From assembly GCA_022579005.1 (NCBI GenBank), contig MU401820.1:1-26773 (forward strand): a DNA stretch of 26,773 nt, written 5' to 3'. This DNA comes from Poronia punctata. Taxonomy: Eukaryota > Ascomycota > Sordariomycetes > Xylariales > Xylariaceae. Both the position numbers and the translations under genes were made by a program. This document shows, piece after piece, positions 1 to 10,846 of this stretch. Position 1 is the first letter of the stretch; each line of letters starts with the position of its first letter. The notes beneath the pieces were generated by a model. The model was not told the DNA's origin, searched no databases, and saw only the letters and a list, made by a program, of their open reading frames with translations.

Positions 1-1790
1 AAACTATATGCTTAAAAATATAATATAATTAACTATAATCTATAAAAGTATTTAACTAGGTTTAAAGTGCTTTATATATTTTTAATACCTTTTAAATATA
101 AGTATATATTATATAATAGTTTAAAATATGCGCAGCGTATTTTACCTTATTTAAAATAAGGTTACTATATACTTAGTTACTTAAAGTACTTCCAATACCT
201 TTAAATGTAGGTTATATGCTCTATTTGTTATATAAACTTAAAATAATTGCAGCATTATATATAAAGTATATAGTTAATTTTTTAATTAATGCGCTATATA
301 TATTATATTCTTTTAAAAAAGCTTAGCTTATCTTTTTTATATTAGATTAACTTTTGCTTAATTTATTAATATATACTAAACGCTTTTTTACTATAATAAT
401 AACTACTTAGTTACCTTTAATATAAGCTTATTATCTATTATATTAAATATATTATTTTATTTTAGCTTAAGTTTTAACTTTTTTAAAAAAGTTTAACTAA
501 GCTATTTAAACATTTTATATTTTATTTTTAAGCTATTTTAATAGCTTTTATTTAGTTTTGTTTAATTAATAGTTTAATGCTAATAGCTTATTTTTTAAGC
601 TGCTAGTAATATATATTAATTTGCTTTAATTATAATTTATTTATTACTTAAATAAGTTATTAGTTTGTTTTTTTAAAAAACACTTTAAAACTTTTAAGTT
701 ATTTATAACTTTTTTTATTTAATAAGCGTTTAGCATATTTTTGCTTTTATAATAGCTTATACTTTTTAGTAGCATAGTACTAAGTACTTTATTACTTTTT
801 AGCTTTTTAATATGTTATTATTACATTGTTAAGCAATATATTTTTGTTTAATTAAAACCTTTTTTAGCTTTTTTAAAAGTTTATACTAATAGTTAAAAGC
901 TAGTTAGCTATTATCTTTTAATAATATAGCGCTTTTAAGCTTTTAGAGTAATATTTACTAATAAAAAGAATTAAATTTTTATTTTTTCCTACTTTATTTT
1001 ATATAGCTGCTTTTAAAAAGTCTGCTTAAATAGCTTTAAGTTAACATTTCTTTATTAAATAAACATTTAAAAGTTTTCTAAAGTAGCTTTTTTAAGTTAT
1101 TATAATTTAATATATTTTAATAAAAGCGCTTAATTTATTTAAATATTAAACTAAGCTTATATTAAAGCTTAAATAATTTATATTAGATTTTATAGCTATA
1201 ATTTCTTTTAGGTTTTATAGTATTAATAGTTTGCTTTAGCTACTAGTTATATATTAATGCTCTTATATTGTTTTTATATTAAGTTTTTTTTTGCTTAGCT
1301 AATAGCTAAAGCAACTATATATTTTAGTTTATTATATTAATAATTTCTAATATAAAAAGTTATTTTTTTAGCTTTTTAAACTTTTATAAAACCTTTTATA
1401 ATAGAAGGTTTTATTATATAAGCTATTATATAATAGTAGCTTAATATAAAAAAAATGCTTTTTAACTTTTTAAGCTTTTTAAAAGTTGCTAGCTATTAGC
1501 TAGTTATTTATTTTAATAAGTAGTATATTTTATTTTAAGTTTTTTAGTTTATTAAAAAGCGTTTTACTTTTTTATACCTTTTTTAAGCTTTTTATAAATT
1601 TAGTTTAGCTATTGCTAGCTTTTTTAGTTTTATAGCTTATTTTTAATATTAAGTTAATTAAGCTTATTTATTTTTTACTAGTTATTTTTTTAAGCTATTA
1701 TAAACTATACTTAGTTTTTAGTTTTAATGTTTTTACTAAATATTATATTATTACTTAAAAATATAAAAATAAAAAAGTTTAAAAGTTTAA
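1..1790 (-). pseudogene. RIP-degraded Gypsy gag region, minus strand
   Basis: This stretch aligns, when reverse-complemented, with the gag regions at 18345-19995 and 23646-24430. The leader just outside the LTR (about 1690-1798) matches 23646-23760 closely, including a TTTACTAAATATTATATT block, and 610-740 matches 19370-19510. It is therefore the 5' part (leader plus gag) of a Ty3/Gypsy element on the minus strand, whose pol would lie to the left of the window. The strand is T-rich and closed by stops in every frame, with transitions dominating the differences between copies, as RIP produces. Unlike the copy at 23646 it keeps the central 0.86-kb section (about 740-1610). Homology is clear from roughly 380 to 1790 and weak below 380. 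Non-functional. The name gag rests on position between the 5' LTR and pol in the sister copy, not on a recognised capsid motif. Confidence 0.72.
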
Positions 1791-1798
1791 ATAATAAG

Positions 1799-2011
1799 TT
1801 AGTTATAAACTAATATTATTAGCAATTTTAAAAACTAAGTATATTAAATAACTTTAATTTAGTTATTTAAATAAGTAACTAAGCTAGCTAAAAAAAATAA
1901 AAAAGTATAACTAGCTAAACTATAGCTAATAATTAATATAAGTTGAGCTTATATATAGTTTATATATTAATAGCGCAGCTAGTAAGTTTTATAAATAAGT
2001 GCATTATTATA
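1799..2011 (-). repeat. Gypsy LTR copy 1 (5' LTR of minus-strand element)
   Basis: About 213 bp, homologous to 20002-20215 (same orientation) and 23432-23645 (opposite orientation). In element orientation the LTR begins near TATAA, continues through a GC-richer CTTACTAGCTGCGC block, and ends TTTATAAC-TA. All three copies have nearly the same length, which supports the boundaries to within a few bases. It lies directly upstream, in minus-strand sense, of the gag remnant at 1-1790, so it is read as that element's 5' LTR. Its TG start has probably been lost to a G-to-A change. Confidence 0.72.
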
Positions 2012-2239
2012 AAGTAGCAATAAAATTAATATATACAAGTTATTTTATTAGAAAGTTTATAACAGTTTAATATAAGTAATATATTATAAGTATATTAGCA
2101 AAGAGTTTTATTAATAGTAATTAATAAAAAATTTAAAAAATATAATAAACTATTATAATTTATATTATAAAAAAGGTTTTTATAACTTTTTACTATTATA
2201 TAAAAAGGTTTTTTTTTAAAAGTAAAGGTTTTATTGCAA
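2012..2239. other. AT-rich RIP-degraded DNA, unassigned
   Basis: A very AT-rich spacer between the Gypsy LTR and the 230-bp direct repeat. It carries several AAAAGG and AGGTTTTT runs but no reading frame or recognised motif. It should contain the sequence flanking the Gypsy insertion, but I cannot identify it. Confidence 0.5.
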
Positions 2240-2475
2240 ATAAGTTATAAAAAAGGCAAGGCTTTAAAAAGTGACTTGATTTATTGCTAAAAATCTTAAA
2301 GTAAAGAAAAAAACAAAGAAAAGCTTTTAAGCTCTTATTAAAAGTGCAAACCTATATGTGCACTAACTAGTAAGGCTATAGCTGTTTATAAGTATAAGCC
2401 TTTATATTTACTATTTAAAGAAAATAATAGCTATAAGCTACTTAATTAGCTATACTGCTATTAGTTAATTTATAA
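2240..2475 (+). repeat. 230-bp direct repeat R, copy 1 (candidate LTR)
   Basis: This segment is repeated in the same orientation at 10203-10433. Both start AAGTTATAA followed by A-rich sequence and GCAAGGCTTT, share a central ACTAACTAGTAA block and a GCCTTTATATTTACTAT block, and end AATTTATAACTA. Differences are mostly transitions, with copy 1 keeping more C and G. The ends resemble those of the 214-bp Gypsy LTR in this window (TATAAC-AAGGCA at the start, TATAACTAC at the end). An LTR of a related element in plus orientation is therefore the best guess, but no adjoining pol motif proves it. Confidence 0.6.
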
Positions 2476-5311
2476 CTACTTTTTTAAAAAGAAAAGAATA
2501 ACTTATTTTAAAGCATAGTTTAAGTTTAAACTAATATTTTCTAAGTCCTTTTTAATTAATTGCTTTCTAGCTAAAACAATATTGCTTTAAATATTTACTA
2601 TTACTATAATAGTTTAAGCTTTTATACTATTATGCTATAGTATAGTTTTTTTATAACTAATTATATTATATTAACTATATAAGGTGCTTTTTTATTACGT
2701 GTTTTATTTTTACATCTTTTAAGTTATACTTATTATAGCCTTATTATTATCTTTATAAGCTTTATTAACTTTTATTTTTTTGCTGCTTTTAACTACTTAT
2801 TAAGTTATATTAAAGGTCTTGCGGCTTTATAATGTTGTTTATAAAAGTCCTTTAGTAATTTTGTACTATTTTTAAAGTTTTTAATAAAGTACTATTTTTA
2901 TTAGTATTTTATTCTTTTTAGTTAACTTTATATTATAGTTTATTATAATATAGCTTTAATATATATATTCTTTTAACTAAAAAAATTTCTTTTTACTTAT
3001 TAGCTTAAATATTTCTTTATTTAAGTTTATAGCTTTTTATTTTAGTAATAAGTTATTAAAGTATTTATAAAGCCGGTTTATATAGTACTTATTAATTGCG
3101 CGCTATAAGTGCAACATTTTAAAAGTATAAATATTGCTATTTTAATATAGTATTTAAAACTTTTACTAGGTTATAAAATAATTAAGTTTATTAAAAAGTT
3201 AGTTAGTTTACTATAATTAACATTTTTAAAAAATAAACACGTAGTTTTTAACATTAAAGTTAAGTTCTTTATAACCTTTATTAGCTTAATTTATTATTTA
3301 CTTTTAAGTTTGCTATAAATGCGCCTTGACTATATAAATATAATCTTTAATTTTTTAAGCTTTGCTTTAAGCTTCTTTTTATAGTTAGGCCTATTTTTAA
3401 AGTAATTTTTTTAACTTTTTTAATATTTTATTTTTTTAATTAAAATAAAATAGCATTAAAAATCCTGTTTTTATTTTATAAAGCAATAGGCTTATAAACT
3501 TATATAAAATTGCAGCTTGTATATCATTTATTGCTAGGATTCTTTTAACTAATTATTATAGTAATAACTAATATAAAAGCATTATTATTAGTTTAAGTAT
3601 TTATTTATAATTTTTACTTAGCTTACTATTTTATAGTAGCTAGCTAAAGCTAGTATTTATATACTTTTTAAAATTTTAGCTAGTTTGTTAATAAAAGCAA
3701 ATTTAAACTAAAGTTTATAGTTTAAAGTAATAGTTATAAGTAAGCTAAAAATTTAAAATAGCTTTTTATAATATATTTAAGCTACTTATTAAGTAGTAAC
3801 CTTTATAGTACAAAGTATAGTCTAAGCTTTTTTGCTTAAATTATTTATTATAACTATTATATTATTAAATTTATATTTATTTTTTAGGATTTATTTAAAA
3901 TTAATTACTAAGTATTACTATATACATTTAAGTACTAAAAATGATATTAGCTTTTTTAGTATTTTATTTTTTAAAACTTTTATAAGTTTACATTATAAGC
4001 AGTTAGCTACGTATTTATTATAATTATTTTTTAGCCTAAGCTACTAGTACTGTTTTACTACTAAATTCTTTTTTTTAAGTATGCTATTAGCATTTGCTTA
4101 TAAGCCTTTTTAATTAGCTTTATATGCATATAAAGCAAATTTAGTACTACTAGTTATTTTTTATATATTATTAGCTTATTTTATATAGCTTATAAATTAT
4201 TAGCGCTTTTACTTTAAGTTTGCGTTTTTTGCTAATATATTTATATTATTAGATTATTTTAGTTTTTTATAATATTTTATTAATAAGTTAAAAACTTATA
4301 AAATATTTTAGTAAGCATTTTCTTTATTTACCTAGCTATAAATTTTGTTATTATTAGTTTAAAAAGTATAGCGTGTTGCTATAACCTTTTTTTAGCTTTT
4401 TAAATAGTAACGTCTTTTTGCTTTTTTAATAAAATATTAAGTATAATGTTTTTTTTTAAGTTTATATATAATTATAAAGTTATATTTAGCTAATAATATA
4501 AACTACCTAGCTTATTATAAGTTAAAGTGTTATTTTATACTAAAGTACTTTAGTACTTTATATTTTATAATAACTAAAAATAGTTCTTTTTATTAGTATT
4601 TAATTAGTTTAGCGCGCTATTTTTTTAGCGCTAGGACTACTGCTAACATTTTAATATTATATATTTTATAATTTAACTTTGCTTTTTTATTGTTTTTAAG
4701 TAAATTATAATAAAGTGCTACTTATTATCTAGGTATAGTTAAAATAGTACTTTAGCTATTACTTTATTTAATATGTTTATTTTAACTTTTATAAGTAGTT
4801 TATAGTTATAGTAATAAAGAAAAAAATTAAACATTAATGTTTTCTTTAGCTTTTAAAATACCTTTTTATATTGCTTGTTTTATATAAAAGCAGCGTTATA
4901 ATAAACAAGTGCTATTAATAGCTTTACTTTTTAGCTATATTTTTAAACAAATTTTTAATAAAAGTTATAAAATCTAAAAAAAAACTATATACTTTTAATA
5001 GTTATAAAAATAGCTTATTTTTTAACTACTTTAATTTTAGTAAAGTTACTGCTAATATTTTTAAAGCTTATTATATACTTTAAAAATTTAGTTTAAATAA
5101 TATAAAATTTTAACTTTTTTAGGTTAGCTTATAGCCTTGCGTTTTTTAGTTATTATAGCACTTTTTTATATATTTTTAATATATTTTTAATATATTAAAA
5201 TATATAAAACTATTTTTAATATAAGCATAGTAAAAGTAGTCTAAGTAGTTAAACACTATATTATTAATATACTTTTAAAATATAAATAAACTATTAGTTA
5301 AGTATAAAAAA
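2476..5311. other. 2.8 kb RIP-degraded repeat DNA, unassigned
   Basis: The plus strand is strongly T-rich, which in this window marks transposons coded on the minus strand (compare 1-1790 and 20216-23431). I translated parts of the minus strand and did not find a retroviral protease, YxDD reverse-transcriptase box, integrase or RNase H signature. A stretch near 3541-3600 gives a T-N-N-N-A string that could be a decayed LINE-type A-D-D box, but its surroundings do not support it. Stops occur at about the frequency expected by chance. Probably an old transposon of unknown class. Confidence 0.45.
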
Positions 5312-5494
5312 GCAACCTACTTACTTACTTTAAAGTGCTTAGATTAGCAAAGACCCTGCGGCTAAAAGTCGGCGCAGGTCTTATAAACCTAAAAGACCTA
5401 GGCTATATATAGCCTAATTATTTAAATATAAGACATTTAGGCAATAACTACTTTTAGTAAGCCCTATAGCTTAATAGTTAACTGCACTGTTATA
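5312..5494 (+). repeat. tRNA-like interspersed repeat, copy A
   Basis: About 183 bp, repeated in direct orientation at 5894-6070. Alignment is nearly collinear, with C/T and G/A differences and one indel of about 7 bp. It is more GC-rich than its surroundings. It contains an imperfect hairpin (AGACCCTGCG pairing with CGCAGGTCT around 5350-5381, one bulged C), a perfect 18-bp palindrome TAGGCTATATATAGCCTA at 5399-5416, and at its right end a sequence resembling the 5' half of a tRNA, with an A-box-like TAGCTTAATAGTTAAC. It may be a tRNA-derived SINE or a conserved end of a larger element. I do not recognise the family. Confidence 0.6.
5399..5416. other. Perfect 18-bp palindrome in repeat A
   Basis: TAGGCTATATATAGCCTA equals its own reverse complement. 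The same 18 bases occur unchanged at 5976-5993 in copy B, although the surrounding repeats differ by transitions. It could form a cruciform or be a dimeric protein site. Confidence 0.85.
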
Positions 5495-5550
5495 CTATTA
5501 TTGCCTAGTATAACAATTTTTGCAAAGGTTTAATTTCTATAGTTGCTATA
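5461..5550 (+). pseudogene. Degenerate tRNA-like segment
   Basis: An A-box-like TAGCTTAATAGTTAAC starts near 5467 and a B-box-like GGTTTAATTTC lies near 5528-5538, at roughly tRNA spacing. The T-stem pairs at about 4 of 5 positions and the acceptor at about 4 of 7, so the cloverleaf is poor. The anticodon region is replaced by a strong hairpin, GTTATACTA / TAGTATAAC with an 8-nt loop (5489-5514), that no ordinary tRNA has. It is best read as a relic or tRNA-derived promoter, not a working tRNA. Copy B keeps only the first part, stopping within the hairpin's left arm. Confidence 0.35.
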
Positions 5551-5893
5551 TAAGTTATAAGAGTTTTATAGCTAATTAATAGCTAAAACGTAGCTAAATA
5601 TATAGTGTTAAAAGCAACGTATAAGTAACGCTATTAAATACCTAGGTACTATAGTATAAAGATAATACCTTTAGTAAAGCTAGTTAAGCATTAATTGCTA
5701 GTTGCTAGATTATATTGCAAAATATTATTTTGCTAATTAAAATAACTTAAATTTAATTGTATAAAGAAATTGTTTGCTAACTAGATTATAACTAGAAAGT
5801 ATTTGTTAATTAAATTATTTACGTTAATTAAATTATATACAATATTTTATTAAATTAAAGACAATTTATTAAAAAAGGAGGTAATATAAAGGG
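5495..5893. other. Spacer between the two tRNA-like repeats
   Basis: AT-rich, with no reading frame. It is less T-skewed than its flanks and includes a short direct repeat (GTTAATTAAATTAT twice, about 5806-5840) and a purine stretch AAAAAAGGAGG immediately before copy B. Its relation to the flanking repeats (internal part of one element, or chance spacing) is unknown. Confidence 0.4.
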
Positions 5894-6070
5894 GCGACCT
5901 ATTTACTTACCTTAGAGTGCCTAGATTAGCAAAGACCCTTTAGCTAAAAGTCGGCGCCTACAAACCTAAAAAACCTAGGCTATATATAGCCTAATTATTT
6001 AAATGTAAAACATTAAAGCAATAACCACTTTTAGTAACCTTATAGCTTAGCAGTTAACTACACCGTTATA
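5894..6070 (+). repeat. tRNA-like interspersed repeat, copy B
   Basis: About 177 bp, the direct repeat of 5312-5494. It lacks about 7 bp of the CGCAGGTCT arm, so the first hairpin of copy A cannot form. It keeps the 18-bp palindrome (5976-5993) and the TAGCTTAGCAGTTAAC A-box-like stretch, and then ends abruptly at CCGTTATA, where copy A continues into its B-box-like part. Confidence 0.6.
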
Positions 6071-7233
6071 TTAAGCTAAATAATAATACTTTATATTTAT
6101 AAGCTTTATATTTAGTATAAAATGTTATTAAGTTTTTTATTTTTGCTGCTTTTTTTATTTAATAAAATGCTTATTATATATTTATTTTTATAAAAAAAAT
6201 TACTTTAAAGATTTATAAAAAGGTTTTTTTAATTAAAAGAAAAAAGTATTAGTTTTTTTTATTAAGTTATTTAACTTTTTATAGTTTATATAAAACTACA
6301 GTCTTTTATAAAGTTTTTAAATAAATAAAACTAGTAATGCTTATAGCATATTACTTAGTTTTATAAATCCTTTTTATAAGTAGTTAACAAAGTATTTTTA
6401 TATAGCTTTTAACTTATTAAAAAACATTTTATATAATAAGCTATATTTTAAGTTATTAAGTAACCTTTTATTAAAAAACTTTATAAAATAATCTATATTA
6501 AGTTGCTATAAAAAAAGCTTATTTAAATTACCTTTATTAAAAGTATAAAAAATGTTATAGTATTTTAGTAGTATAACTTTTAAAGCTTATTATTTAAATT
6601 TTTTGCTTTTTTTATTAAAAAATTATTTTACTTTTTATTTTTTAATAATAAAATCTATTTTTTTATGCTTATTATTTTTACTTAATCCTTTAAGTAGCTA
6701 ATGTGTACTATATATTAAAATAATAAAACTATTAGCAAGCATAACTTAGTTTTTAGTTATTTTTTTTACTAAGCTATAATGTCTTTTTATATTTAATATA
6801 GTTTTTAAGTATTTAATAACTACTTACTAAGTGCTTATTATATTTATTTTTTATTATTGTCTTACTTTTATATAGTTTTCTTTTATGTTTACTTTAATAA
6901 AGTTTCTTTTTAGGTTGTTTTATAGTTTAGTTAACTCTTTTATAAGTATTAATTAAAGTAGGTTATAATTATTTAGCTAATATACTATACTTTATAAAAA
7001 GTTTTTAAAAATTAAAAATAATAGTTTTAATAGTTTAACAAGATTTTATATTAATTAAACTATAGTTTTTTTAATATTATAATATATTATATTTATAAAA
7101 TAATTAGTAAAACGTTTTTAAAAGTTTACTTATTAATATAAAACGTAATTAGTAAGATTTTATAAACATTTTAGCTACTTTTGCTATTAAACCTTGTTAC
7201 TATTTAATAATTAAAGTTTATTAGTATTATAAG
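6071..7233. other. 1.2 kb RIP-degraded repeat DNA, unassigned
   Basis: AT-rich and T-skewed, with no reading frame and no recognised domain on either strand. It ends sharply at 7233, where composition jumps to near normal. Probably the continuation of the degraded transposon sequence to the left. Confidence 0.45.
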
Positions 7234-7920
7234 TGTAGGGGAAGGTACAGATCTGGCTATAATAAGGGTCCTTTACATACCATAATACACCTATCCAACC
7301 CAACATATGGTAAGAGCTGCATCCTTCAACATAATTCCTGTTTGCGTTTTTCCTATCGCAGTACTACTTAATACATTACAATACCAAGGTCAATTACCTA
7401 TATTCAATATGTAATTCTAACGGTCATTTTAACAGCGTACATACCTCGCTGCTGCCTTCGCTTTCGCTTCGTTTTAGCGTTTCTTTTAGTCGTTAACCAA
7501 CATACATACCTACAGAATTATAAAAAGTACAAGCCAATATTCCGACCTACGTACCTACGCCGACCATACCTCCTCGCTGCGGGCTAGAGTAGAGAGAAGA
7601 AAAGAAAACTACATACATGCACTACCCTTTTATTTTTTTAAATTTATCATAATCAACGTTAAAAACAGGTTTAATTCGATTAAAATTCAAAAAATTCCAG
7701 CATAAGACTTTCCCCTAACCTTTGCCCGTCAACGTATTTCCAGCTAGGTAAAAGGAAACCTAAAGAGGTAGAGAAGACTTCGTAAAGTAGTTATGTTTAA
7801 AGGCAGTCAGAAAAGACATTAAAAACAAGGTTAATTATAATAAATCTAAAAGTATTTCAGGTAGCTTTTGTATGTTAGTTTCGCCTCGTCGGTAACGTAT
7901 AGCAAGAAAGTTTAGCCGTG
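7234..7920 (+). repeat. LTR-like repeat, copy 1, little RIP
   Basis: A 687-bp block of roughly 40% GC inside AT-rich DNA. It starts TGTAGGGGAAGGTAC, and the same start returns at 7921 directly behind it. The TGTA start and the lack of any coding frame suggest a retrotransposon LTR, and the style resembles Copia LTRs of ascomycetes, but I see no partner pol. Relative to copy 2 it lacks 33 bp lying between two CCTTTACA 8-mers (single copy at 7270-7277), a typical slippage deletion. A pyrimidine-rich TTCGCTTTCGCTTCG stretch lies near 7458-7473. There is weak internal similarity between about 7658-7700 and 7817-7860. Confidence 0.5.
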
Positions 7921-8031
7921 TGTAGGAGAAGGTACGGATCTGGCTATAATAGAGGGTCCTTTACAGTGGGATACTATATTCGCTCCATAACCTTTACATA
8001 CCATAATACACCTATCCAACCTAACATAAGG
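7921..8031 (+). repeat. LTR-like repeat, copy 2, truncated
   Basis: The first 111 bp of the repeat that starts at 7234, placed directly after it with no spacer. It carries the full form with both CCTTTACA 8-mers (7958-7965 and 7991-7998). Similarity to copy 1 stops around 8028-8031 and RIP-type AT-rich DNA begins at once. Confidence 0.65.
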
Positions 8032-8033
8032 TT

Positions 8034-10202
8034 TAAATTTATTTTAATTTATTTAGCAGGCTTAATACTTATAGCTATATATATATTAGCTGTTATATTA
8101 CTAAGCATATTGTTTATAAGTAAAAAAAAATTATTATTTAATAAAGTATAGCTAAATATAAAAAGCTTTTTTTTTATATATTTATTTATAATGTTAGGCT
8201 TTTTATACATCTTAATATATATTAAAAATAACACCTTTTTTAAGTAAAAGTTTATTTAACTTAAAGTTATTTTTTTAATACTTGTTTAGCATTTTTCTTT
8301 GTTTATATTTATTTATTAAAGTTATATTTATATGCTATAAATATTGCGTAAATCTATGCTTGCTAGTTTAAAAAAGATTTTAATAAGCAATTATAAAAAA
8401 TGTAGCTTTATTTTTTATAATTAAAATAATAACTTTTAATAATAAGTGTTTTTATTTTTTTAGTAAAAAGTTTAAGTTGTAATTTTATTACATTATAATT
8501 GTTTTTTTAGTTTTATTACGCAAACTTTTATTATTGCCTTAAAATAAAGTAGGTTAAGTATTGTTTATTATAAGCTATGCTAGCTTAGTTATAGTATTAT
8601 TAGTATAAGTGTTATTATTAGCTAGCTTTTAAATCATTTTACGCTTATTGTTTTATTAAAAAGTGTATACTATTTAAGTATAGTATTAAATAAATAAGTT
8701 AAAGTTTATAGTTATATTAAAGTATTATAACGTTGTTTTTTATTATAAACAAAAAGTAAGCTTATTATAATTTTGTTTAGTATATAAAATATATTGTTTG
8801 CTTATAAAGTAAATAAAGCTGTTTTTAAAAGTTTAATATTTAGCTAGGCTTTTTATTTTTAGTTTTTAATACTTAATTTTAACTTGCTACTTTTTATTAA
8901 CGTTTTTATATTTGCTTTTTAAGTAGTTTAAAAGCTTAATTAAAGTATTAATTATATTTAAATAGTTGTCTTATAAATAAAGCTACAAGTTTTTAGCTAT
9001 AGTACTTTTTAAGTAGGATTTAATATTAGCTATTTTAGCTTTATTATTTATAAACTAGTTTTTATTAGCTTTAAGTTAATTTTTTATATATTATAGCTAT
9101 ACTTTAAAGGTAACTTTTTTATTATTATAAAATATTAATACTTTAACTTTTATAAATTTGCAAAATATAATAAAAGTTAAAAAAGTATTATTATAAAATA
9201 TAAAGCAATTATATATTAAAAGGTTTACTATTTATTAGTTTATATTAATAACTTAAGTTTTAAGATAATTGATTTTATTATATATGTTAATTACTTTTTA
9301 AATAATATACTTTATAGTTTTGTTAGTACTGCTTATAAGCAGCGCTGCTATAGTTTATTTATAAGCTTATTAAAAAAGTCTTACTTTTTTTAAGCATAGT
9401 AACTTTATATAGGCTTGGTTTTGTTAAATAGTAGGCCTAATAAACTAGGTTAAATATAGTATTTTTGCTTATAGTAAGCAAGATATATAAGTTATTTGCC
9501 TATACCTAGTAAGCTAATAATATTAAAGTATATATTTTAAATTTTTAAAATATTACTTTTAAGTAAGCCTTTATAAAGTTTTTAAATATATTTAAGTTTA
9601 TAGTACTATTAAAGTTAAGTATTATATTTTGTTTAATTTTAATTAAAGTAAAAGAAAAGCTTAGTTTATTTCTTTTTTTAATATATAGTTTAGCAAAAGC
9701 TTAAACTAGCTTATAAGTTTTTTAATAGTACTGTGTTATATTAGTTATATATTAAGATTTTTTAAAGGTTTTTAAAGCAATTTAGCTATTAAAAATATAA
9801 GCTTAGTTAGCTAGTATATTAAGTGTTTTTTTATTAAGTTTATAACTTATAGCTTTTATATTTATATTTTAAAATAAACGCAAGATAATAGTAAACTATT
9901 AGTAGGCTTTTTTAAAAAAAATATTGTTTACTTTTAAAATAGTTTTTATAAAGTTACTATTTATATATACTATTTTAGCTAAAGCTTATTACTTTATAGC
10001 TATGCATATTTTTGCCTATTTTTTATTTTTTTAAGCTATAATCTTAGTATAAGACTAAAGTAGCTAAGTATTAGGTTTTTAGTAGCTTTACTAAGCTATT
10101 AAGTTAAATTAAAGTTTTATTAAATTTATAAGCTAGGACTATTTATATAAGTAGTTTTAAGTTTATATATTTAATTTATAAACTTTAAAATTATTATAAA
10201 TA
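8034..10202. other. 2.2 kb RIP-degraded repeat DNA, unassigned
   Basis: T-rich plus strand, no open frame longer than chance. It may be the continuation of 2476-7233 beyond the LTR-like insertion, given the same base skew and the direct repeats R at 2240 and 10203 that enclose both. I searched by eye for reverse-transcriptase, integrase and RNase H signatures on the minus strand and did not find convincing ones. Confidence 0.45.
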
Positions 10203-10433
10203 AGTTATAATAAAAGCAAGGCTTTAAAAAATAACTTAATTTATTATTAAAAATCTTAAAAAAAGAAAAAAAAGCTTTTAAGCTTTTATTAAAAGTGTAA
10301 ACTTATATATATACTAACTAGTAAAGCTATAGCTATTTATAAGTGCAAGCCTTTATATTTACTATTAAAAAAAAATAGCTATAAGCTACTTAATTAGCTA
10401 TATTGCTATTAGCTAATTTATAACTAGTTTATT
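10203..10433 (+). repeat. 230-bp direct repeat R, copy 2 (candidate LTR)
   Basis: Partner of 2240-2475 in the same orientation, more heavily changed to A and T. Similarity starts at AAATAAGTTATAA and ends at TTTATAACTA, and flanks on both sides are unrelated. The sequence just upstream has no polypurine tract, which argues against a 3' LTR. The sequence downstream switches from T-rich to A-rich, so this could be the 5' LTR of a plus-strand element cut off at the assembly gap. Confidence 0.6.
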
Positions 10434-10846
10434 ATATTTACTTATAAAAGCGTTTTAATATAAACTTAGTTTATATATATAAATATTAAAATTAAAACTA
10501 TAATAATATGCTTAAAAACTTATTTAATATTAAAAATAAAAACTATAAGCTATTTTACTTTTAATAAGCATTTATAATAATATTTAAATATTATTTTTAT
10601 TTTATTTTAACATTTTTAATTAAACTTAAAAAGTAAAAAACTATAATTTTTACTTTTATAATCTTTATTATTAATAAAACTTTTAATATACTTATTATTA
10701 ACTTTTAAAACTTTTATATATAAAATACTTTAATAAAAATAATATAATAAAATAATATATATTTTTTAAAGTAAATAAAAACTAAGTTATTAATTTATAA
10801 AGTATATAAATTTTAGTGTAAATAGTTATATTAGACCTAAGTTTTC
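10434..10846. other. Extremely AT-rich stretch without genes
   Basis: About 400 bp that is almost only A and T, with long A runs. No motif, frame or repeat partner recognised. Possibly the decayed leader of an element starting with the repeat at 10203. Confidence 0.45.

Noticed and set aside
2478..3110. Minus-strand reading with long gaps between stops, resembling a transposase C-terminus
   Set aside because: Stop frequency is not below expectation for this composition and no transposase motif could be aligned securely.
3541..3610. Possible decayed LINE-type A-D-D reverse-transcriptase box on the minus strand (T-N-N-N-A)
   Set aside because: Upstream and downstream translation did not show the other reverse-transcriptase blocks; four residues in AT-rich DNA arise by chance.
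3832..4023. 63-residue open frame, hydrophobic and rich in I, L, Y, F
   Set aside because: Composition is what any open frame in DNA of this AT content gives. No start context, homology or neighbour supports a gene.
5461..5550. A functional tRNA gene
   Set aside because: Acceptor and D stems pair poorly and the anticodon arm is a 9-bp hairpin with an 8-nt loop. Annotated only as tRNA-like.
7918..8234. Overlapping small frames on both strands with membrane-like I/L-rich tails
   Set aside because: The plus frame runs from the LTR-like repeat into RIP-type DNA across a junction, and the minus frame lies mostly in that AT-rich DNA. Apparent membrane segments are a composition effect.
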